Below, in pieces: positions 62,101-64,000 of a stretch of DNA of 64,000 nucleotides (its first letter is position 1; every line of letters starts with the position of its first letter). Position numbers and translations under genes: made by a program. The stretch covers positions 56,556,989 to 56,620,988 of the forward strand of contig JAJLRJ010000003.1 of the NCBI GenBank assembly GCA_024195265.1, in the 5' to 3' direction. Origin of the DNA: Dendrophyllia cribrosa (Eukaryota; Cnidaria; Anthozoa; Scleractinia; Dendrophylliidae). The notes under the pieces were generated by a model. It had not been told where the DNA came from. It did not search any database and was given only the letters and a program-made list of their open reading frames with translations.

Positions 62101-63898
62101 TAGCATTGTGAAATTTTATTTGCATAGCGTAAACTTAACGTTACAACGCACTGTAGTTGCCGTAGTATTGTGAAATTTTATTTGCGTAGCGTAAACTTAA
62201 CGTTACAGCGCACTGTAGTTGCCGTAGCATCGTGAAATTTTATTTGCGTGGCGTAAAATTAACGTTACAACGCACTTCAGTTGCCGTAGCATCGTGAAAT
62301 TTTATTTACGTAGCGTAAAGTTAACGTTACAGCGCACTGTAGTTGCCGTAGCATCGTGAAATTTTATTTGCGTGGCGTAAACTTAACGTTACAACGCACT
62401 TCAGTTGCCGTAGCATCGTGAAATTTTATTTGCGTAGCGCAAAGTTAACGTTACAACGCACAGTAGTTGCCGTAGCATCGTGAAATTTTATTTGCGTGGC
62501 GTAAACTTAACGCTACAACACACTTCAGTTGCCGTAGCATCGTGAAATTTTATTTGCGTAGCGCAAAGTAAACGTTACAACGCACAGTAGCTGCCGTAGC
62601 ATCGTGAAATTTTATTTGCGTAGCGTAAACTTAACGTTACAACGCACTGTAATTGCCGTAGCATCGTGAAATTTTATTTGCGTAGCGTAAATTTAACGTT
62701 ACAACGCACTTCAGTTGCCGTAGCATCGTGAAATTTTATTTGCGTAGCGTAAACTTAACGTTACAGCGCACTGTAGTTGTCGTAGCATCGTGAAATTTTA
62801 TTTGCGTAGTGCAAACTTAACGTTACAACGCACTGTAGTTGCCGTAGCATCGTGAAATTTTATTTGCGTAGCGTAAACTTAACGTTACAGCGCACTGTAG
62901 TTGCCGTAGCATCGTGAAATTTTATTTACGTAGCGTAAAGTTAACGTTACAGCGCACTGTAGTTGCCGTAGCATCGTGAAATTTTATTTGCGTGGCGTAA
63001 ACTTAACGCTACAACGCACTTCAGTTGCCGTAGCATCGTGAAATTTTATTTACGTAGCGTAAAGTTAACGTTACAACGCACTGTAGTTGCCGTAGCATTG
63101 TGAAATTTTATTTGGGTGGCGTAAAATTAACGTTACAACGCACTTCAGTTGCCGTAGCATCGTGAAATTTTATTTACGTAGCGTAAAGTTAACGTTACAG
63201 AGCACATACATGATTGGGAATAGACGGTTAATAAAAGGCATTTCATTTTAGCCTGGCTAGAACACTTGTTATTGAATATTTGGTTGATTACAAGATTGCG
63301 CAATCCCGCACAATTTCCCGCACAATCGACGTTTTTTCCCGCACAATTTGCCCAAAAAATCCCGCACAATTTTCACTTTTTTCCCGCACCCTGTCAGAAT
63401 CCCTGCTAATAGCTTGTATTTTACTAGAAATTAATTACATGCCACATGTACATGTATCTTTTATTAATGTTAAAAACTGATCATTAAATTTTTTAAAACA
63501 TCTTTCTTAGTTTGTAGCTAGCCTGCATAACAGGCGTTATTGGGGCGCTCAAGCGGGTTTTAGGTCAGCGCGTAGCGCAAGACACGAGCGCGAAGCACGA
63601 GACACGCATGGGGAGGGAAACTTTTCCCTCCCCGTGCGTGTCTCGCGCTACGCGCTCGCGCCCCAAAACCCGCTTGAGCGCCCCCAATAACGCCTGTTAT
63701 GCAGGCTATTTGTAGTAAGAATAAATTTGCATTGTGTAGCATGTTTTCTTTTATAGCTATATATGTATAACTGTTACAGATCACTGTAACTCAAAAACAT
63801 ATTTTCATATTTTTTCCTCAGGCAAACCACCGTGATATGGAAGAGCACAGATTAGTGCAAAAGGAGGAGGTTATTGCATTCATCGATAACTTAGAGAG
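44049..63898 (+). CDS. RABL6: RABL6-like GTPase gene, 5' part (9 coding exons)
   Basis: Nine exons join in frame (phases 1,0,1,1,0,0,2,0,2) into about 217 codons that follow the N-terminal half of animal Rab-like protein 6. Exons: 44049-44175, 47171-47277, 47819-47846, 47975-48022, 51273-51328, 51942-51992, 54725-54819, 55833-55896, 63822-63898. Recognisable blocks are the N-terminus [32 protein letters not shown], the P-loop [37 protein letters not shown] in place of the usual switch II DxxG, and [13 protein letters not shown]. The base-recognition motif is atypical (ANHRD rather than NKxD), as in RABL6. Known RABL6 is a cytoplasmic/nuclear GTPase-like protein with a long Ser/Pro-rich C-terminus, which would lie beyond the window. 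The start is fixed by homology and by the exon-1 donor ATA|GTAAGT. Confidence 0.93.
45050..46886. mobile_element. 1.8 kb TIR-like element in RABL6-like intron 1
   Basis: Diverged inverted ends: ATGCTGGGGATTATTAGAA at 45050 and the reverse complement of ATGCTGGGGATTTTTAGAA ending at 46886. The similarity continues (CCAATCAGAAT, ATATGGA, TCCACGCG). Interior holds no recognisable gene; small frames near 45021-45312 look incidental. Confidence 0.6.
47171..47277 (+). CDS. RABL6: RABL6-like exon 2 (P-loop)
   Basis: Acceptor TTTCTTGCAG; encodes [19 protein letters not shown] to PTNEIQ; contains the GxxxxGKS nucleotide-binding loop; donor CAG|GTATTC. Confidence 0.94.
47819..47846 (+). CDS. RABL6: RABL6-like exon 3 (28-nt micro-exon)
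   Basis: Acceptor TTTTATCAG; encodes VASIHWNYR; donor A|GTAAGT. Frame and sequence fit the family exactly. Confidence 0.85.
47975..48022 (+). CDS. RABL6: RABL6-like exon 4
   Basis: Acceptor AATCTGCAG; encodes [16 protein letters not shown] plus a split Gly; donor G|GTATGT. Confidence 0.9.
48922..49320 (+). repeat. Tandem ~183-bp repeat, about 2.1 copies
   Basis: ATTTCGAAAGTTACAGTGAA recurs at about 48924, 49106 and 49289, with the sequence between them nearly the same. Confidence 0.88.
50026..50319 (-). mobile_element. tRNA-derived SINE with ~22-bp target duplication
   Basis: TACATCTGAGTGATGGAACG occurs at both ends (about 50027 and 50297). Between them, minus strand 50239-50165 has a pol III A box (TGGCGCAGTGTG) and B box (GAGTTCGATTCTCG), spaced as in a tRNA. 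The tRNA cloverleaf is not intact, so it is a SINE head rather than a tRNA gene. Confidence 0.78.
50887..51172. mobile_element. MITE with TTAGAGCAGTTTT ends
   Basis: Inverted ends TTAGAGCAGTTTTTAATTGA and TCAATTGAAAACTGCTCTAA, with internal CCAATCAGA/TCTGATTGG motifs. ~286 bp, no ORF. Confidence 0.88.
51273..51328 (+). CDS. RABL6: RABL6-like exon 5
   Basis: Acceptor TTCATTTAACAG; completes Gly then [18 protein letters not shown]; donor GAG|GTAAAC. LKxEND matches the family. Confidence 0.88.
51490..51781. repeat. Double foldback repeat
   Basis: 51490-51626 folds on itself (CTTATTGACCAAGC against GCTTGGTTAATAAG, GGGCCGATATTCTCCCAGTAC in the stem). 51627-51781 folds again (TTTATTACACGACT against AGTCGTGTAATAAA). 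Non-coding. Confidence 0.8.
51942..51992 (+). CDS. RABL6: RABL6-like exon 6 (51 nt, extra insert)
   Basis: Acceptor CTTGTATCTAG; encodes [17 protein letters not shown]; donor GAG|GTCTAT. In frame on both sides (phase 0-0). This segment has no clear counterpart in the vertebrate protein as I remember it, so it could be lineage-specific or optional. Confidence 0.65.
52230..52304 (-). repeat. tRNA-like SINE head (Thr-like)
   Basis: Minus strand shows A box TAGCTCAGTGTATAGAGC and B box GGGTTCGAATCCC, with end pairing AGTTC/GAACT. The anticodon arm (CCGACTAGTGTACGAAAGG) does not form a stem, so it is a tRNA-derived SINE or tRNA pseudogene rather than a working tRNA. Confidence 0.7.
52548..53723. 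mobile_element. Short (1176 bp) copy of the Ulp1-bearing transposon family
   Basis: Begins CAGGGATTCTGACAGGGTGC and ends with its reverse complement. It is flanked by 6-bp duplication CAGTTT (52542-52547, 53724-53729). Sub-terminal CCGCACAAT motifs repeat at both ends in the same orientation. Interior 52690-52800 is shared with 57400-57540 of the long copy. It lacks transposase, protease and minisatellite. A minus-strand 70-codon frame starting [13 protein letters not shown] (52907-52695) partly overlaps sequence shared with the long copy. Its meaning is unclear. Confidence 0.92.
53730..54724. other. RABL6-like intron 6, right part
   Basis: AT-rich with several TACATGTA palindromes (53977, 54275, 54467). 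No gene or repeat recognised. Confidence 0.5.
54725..54819 (+). CDS. RABL6: RABL6-like exon 7
   Basis: Acceptor AACATTTTAG; encodes [20 protein letters not shown] then [11 protein letters not shown] and a split Trp; donor TG|GTGAGT. Confidence 0.92.
54970..55610 (+). repeat. Diverged SINE-like repeat related to 49955-50395
   Basis: Shares AAAGGCTCCT(A/T)AGAG, the GATGGAA(G/C)GAG(T/C)GAGCGAG block, GAATT(A/G)GCC(A/G)CC and the end CGTATTCA(A/T)GGGTTAAAA with the SINE region near 50 kb. Confidence 0.6.
55833..55896 (+). CDS. RABL6: RABL6-like exon 8
   Basis: Acceptor TTGTGTTTGCAG; completes Trp then [20 protein letters not shown]; donor CTG|GTAAGT. Confidence 0.93.
55925..55995. repeat. (ATA)n microsatellite
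   Basis: AATAATAATAATAA run of about 65 bp, with small interruptions, in the RABL6-like intron 8. Confidence 0.9.
56310..56755 (+). mobile_element. Decayed Penelope-like element, GIY-YIG end
   Basis: Plus strand reads [20 protein letters not shown] then [10 protein letters not shown] (a GIY-YIG nuclease core). After a gap it reads [20 protein letters not shown], the usual tail of cnidarian PLE proteins. It is a different, older subfamily from the dimer at 21-27 kb. Confidence 0.75.
56839..56995 (+). repeat. Tandem ~64-bp duplication
   Basis: TGTGACGTTTCAAGATGGCG followed by CAGATTTGGTACCGACACTT occurs at 56840 and 56933, nearly identical to GTTCCGCCTAG. The AAGATGGCG core is YY1-like. Confidence 0.85.
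58383..60512 (+). CDS. CGGBP1-like / hAT-fold transposase, 709 aa
   Basis: An intact 709-codon ORF. The N-terminus has one C2H2-type finger: C41, C44, H59, H65 in [12 protein letters not shown] and DKHLECASH, resembling CGG-triplet-repeat-binding protein 1. The catalytic RNase H-like region has [17 protein letters not shown] (first Asp), [16 protein letters not shown] (second Asp) and [13 protein letters not shown] (the hAT C-x2-H block). The C-terminus has [20 protein letters not shown], the hAT dimerisation region with the likely catalytic Glu, then [19 protein letters not shown] basic, repetitive Ser-rich tail follows ([21 protein letters not shown]). It should excise and insert DNA by binding its TIRs. 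It is probably active or recently so, since the frame is clean. Confidence 0.88.
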   Translation: MEKFVTKQDNPDHTAVKVTAADRVRHYPKGTLHADNGLLFCSTCNVALDHLRKSKIDKHLECASHIRKAQNSTEMGKQQTLKTAFECKTPPQVEKVKICQAWIKACCAANIPLHKSDNNELRNFLQSKVANGGAIPKCSQLRDYYLFDVYEVEKAELKKLVKDKNLALIVDELSDDEGRYVLDVMAVILDFDELSPEGNCIAYLLDTQFLSETNNKTVSQAIVRTVNEYDIGFDNVRVFNSDNVGYMKKAFNDTLSCLFPLSVHITCNSHIVNLVASDFKKHFPELNEFLKCFRNLFFVPSGRKSRFLTFLRRHNGGNAKMPPNPSTKSWSAWFDSAIYHAEHYFLFEEFVNEELSRGRNLASNSLLRLEEMYKEPTFMKKLHAQLNLVKVKGPTMLSCLNYFQEKIPHITQVHEKMECLLYFLRVNAAGEEDFSFCFEGNYKFSCKEKEEIIQVATSAFEAAHSKLAKYVVDGAQPASTFLKQVQVLDPTKLVDCERSLESIDSIPGMESVSKQEWKLYVDHIGPQAVKNMKDEDQLDLKQFWKSKASSLPELYKLASCYCTSTIGSYDVERSFSAYNAILDGKRRKLEQNTIKAFHFLNWNLRIKSAVQEEKEESERVHEIRKEAVSRDENDISEKTRRRSSVTPPGNDSDVTPKNVKKESALGQNSLRSSCSGKSSKFSDCKARDATTLWFKKTVPRERMKKPNTS
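60446..60838 (+). CDS. Linker frame between transposase and protease
   Basis: In the frame one base behind the transposase, 60446-60832 encodes [20 protein letters not shown], then [13 protein letters not shown] and [11 protein letters not shown]. This repeats the style of the transposase tail ([17 protein letters not shown]), so it looks like a second copy of that tail module. The protease frame is again one base behind it. Links could be -1 frameshifts at A-runs (60493-60498 and the ~10-A run at 60686), short introns (for example 60677-60723, AAG|GTGAGC to CCCCAG|CAA, which joins the second pair in frame), or mutations. The A-run at the second junction could also be a sequencing error. Confidence 0.5.
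60724..61773 (+). CDS. Ulp1/SENP-type (C48) cysteine protease domain
   Basis: The frame is open from 60670 and reads to 61773. Upstream elements [16 protein letters not shown] match the Ulp1 start (LNDxVINFYLNLL). Counting from the ATG at 61090, the catalytic set is His17 ([10 protein letters not shown]), Asp34 (ALDSLAG), Gln81 and Cys87 ([15 protein letters not shown]). The spacings 17, 47 and 6 equal those of human SENP1 (His533, Asp550, Gln597, Cys603). The domain cleaves SUMO or a related modifier. A C-terminal ~110-residue extension ([20 protein letters not shown]) has no named domain. The true start is uncertain: 61090 would cut the N-terminal part, so fusion or splicing to upstream sequence is more likely. 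Confidence 0.88.
   Translation, partial: QDTGPAVHYGLDPNVASKINTQETTCRFPEHKKPLLDCLLDGTVKLDVSNIIDEKDLEALLGGQDKDEDNYLNNFVIDAYLNLLIKNNSKKIKAESLEWEKFEKGVGVSRPVKKALKGKASILSQDVVLVPCNPGQSKHWFLLVVLPLEKKIVALDSLAGAFTKPTIESAIGKMWDLLKQLDATLDVNQWRFSCNSPQDIPQQQNSFDCGVFLCSYARSLLLQSPIVSSSSIQSFRKHMILELHGQEVQVFDGPAITEGKYYAVEYQKSFYFGRALKSQDNSGLIDFKFLHSTGARVFDWPMRDDIDTCHKSCVFYGSAAIVGISPFMFPQLTEVEQVYQRLRRIRKKS
62050..63200 (+). repeat. 62-bp minisatellite, about 18.5 copies
   Basis: Unit landmarks are TTATTTGCGTAGCGTAAACT, TAACGTTACAGCGCACTGTA and GTTGCCGTAGCATCGTGAAA, repeating every 62 bp with point differences. Subtypes (cgcactTCAGTT and cgcactGTAGTT) alternate in places, which suggests higher-order duplication. 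The text CATGATTGGG..TAGACGGTTAATAA flanks the array on both sides (62011 and 63207). Confidence 0.95.
63519..63708. repeat. 190-bp near-perfect foldback MITE
   Basis: TAGCCTGCATAACAGGCGTT on the left and its reverse complement on the right, with a GC-rich stem (TTGGGGCGCTCAAGCGGGTT) and a short loop at GGGAAACTTTTCCC. It sits 113 bp upstream of RABL6-like exon 9. Confidence 0.92.
63822..63898 (+). CDS. RABL6: RABL6-like exon 9
   Basis: Acceptor TTTTTCCTCAG; encodes [20 protein letters not shown] then IDNLE and a split Arg; donor AG|GTAAGT. The NHRD replaces the usual NKxD. The gene continues beyond the window. Confidence 0.92.
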
Positions 63899-64000
63899 GT
63901 AAGTTACATTAATACCTGTAGTCTTCTTTATTGTCGGAGTACTTTTATTTTCAATTATAACATGACGATGAAACCTTCCATGTGCAGACACTGTTGGGAT

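Larger units (their letters stand above)
57266..63405 (+). mobile_element. 6.1 kb DNA transposon with transposase and Ulp1/SENP protease
   Basis: TIRs begin CAGGGATTCTGACAGGGTGC at 57266 and its reverse complement ends at 63405. The 6-bp duplication CTAATA lies at 57260-57265 and 63406-63411. Sub-terminal CCGCACAAT repeats number about five on the left and four on the right, all in the same orientation. Cargo in order: transposase (58383-60512), Ulp1-type protease (to 61773), then a 62-bp minisatellite (62050-63200). It lies wholly inside RABL6-like intron 8. A 6-bp target duplication does not fit classic hAT (8 bp). As I recall it fits the IS3EU group. Confidence 0.92.

Noticed and set aside
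62050..63200. Regular array that could be taken for a CRISPR
   Set aside because: The whole 62-bp unit repeats with no unique spacers, and the context is a eukaryotic transposon. It is a minisatellite.

Overview
The window looks like animal nuclear DNA, most likely from an anthozoan cnidarian such as a coral or sea anemone. It is AT-rich, has introns, and is packed with LINEs, Penelope-like elements (PLEs), DNA transposons and foldback MITEs. The species assignment is inference. The host gene content is two genes on opposite strands. I see no operons, CRISPR arrays or other prokaryotic signals.

About 2.3-39.3 kb, minus strand: a large modular gene for a secreted or surface protein. A signal-peptide exon (39217-39274) is followed by a ladder of 42-78 nt mini-exons coding acidic and then Pro/Ser-rich segments. 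Further along are an EGF-like exon with a frameshift, an SRCR exon (6359-6670) and an LDL-receptor class A exon (5202-5315). Every intact internal exon begins and ends in phase 1, so exons can be duplicated or skipped without breaking the frame. Several have been duplicated and several have decayed. The gene is heavily invaded: a truncated LINE flanked by a ~94 bp direct repeat (8961-11954), a LINE split by three insertions that carry further nested repeats (12.5-19.2 kb), a PLE inverted dimer (21.4-27.0 kb), and several MITEs whose ends coincide with TTAA.

About 34.1-42.9 kb: a repeat family with a long copy carrying a 323-codon Cys/His-rich ORF (35772-36743) and a short internally deleted copy in inverse orientation (42440-42898). 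There is also a separate long hairpin locus (41209-42223).

44.0 kb to the right edge, plus strand: the first nine coding exons I can place of a RABL6-like (Rab-like protein 6) GTPase gene, which runs off the window. Its introns hold a 2.5 kb Tc1/mariner-type element, tRNA-derived SINEs and foldbacks. They also hold two copies of one unusual DNA transposon. The short copy is 52548-53723. The long copy, 57266-63405, encodes a CGGBP1/hAT-like transposase followed by a complete Ulp1/SENP-type cysteine protease domain, then a 62-bp minisatellite. Both copies have the same terminal inverted repeats and exact 6-bp target duplications. This SUMO-protease-bearing transposon is the most interesting system in the window.
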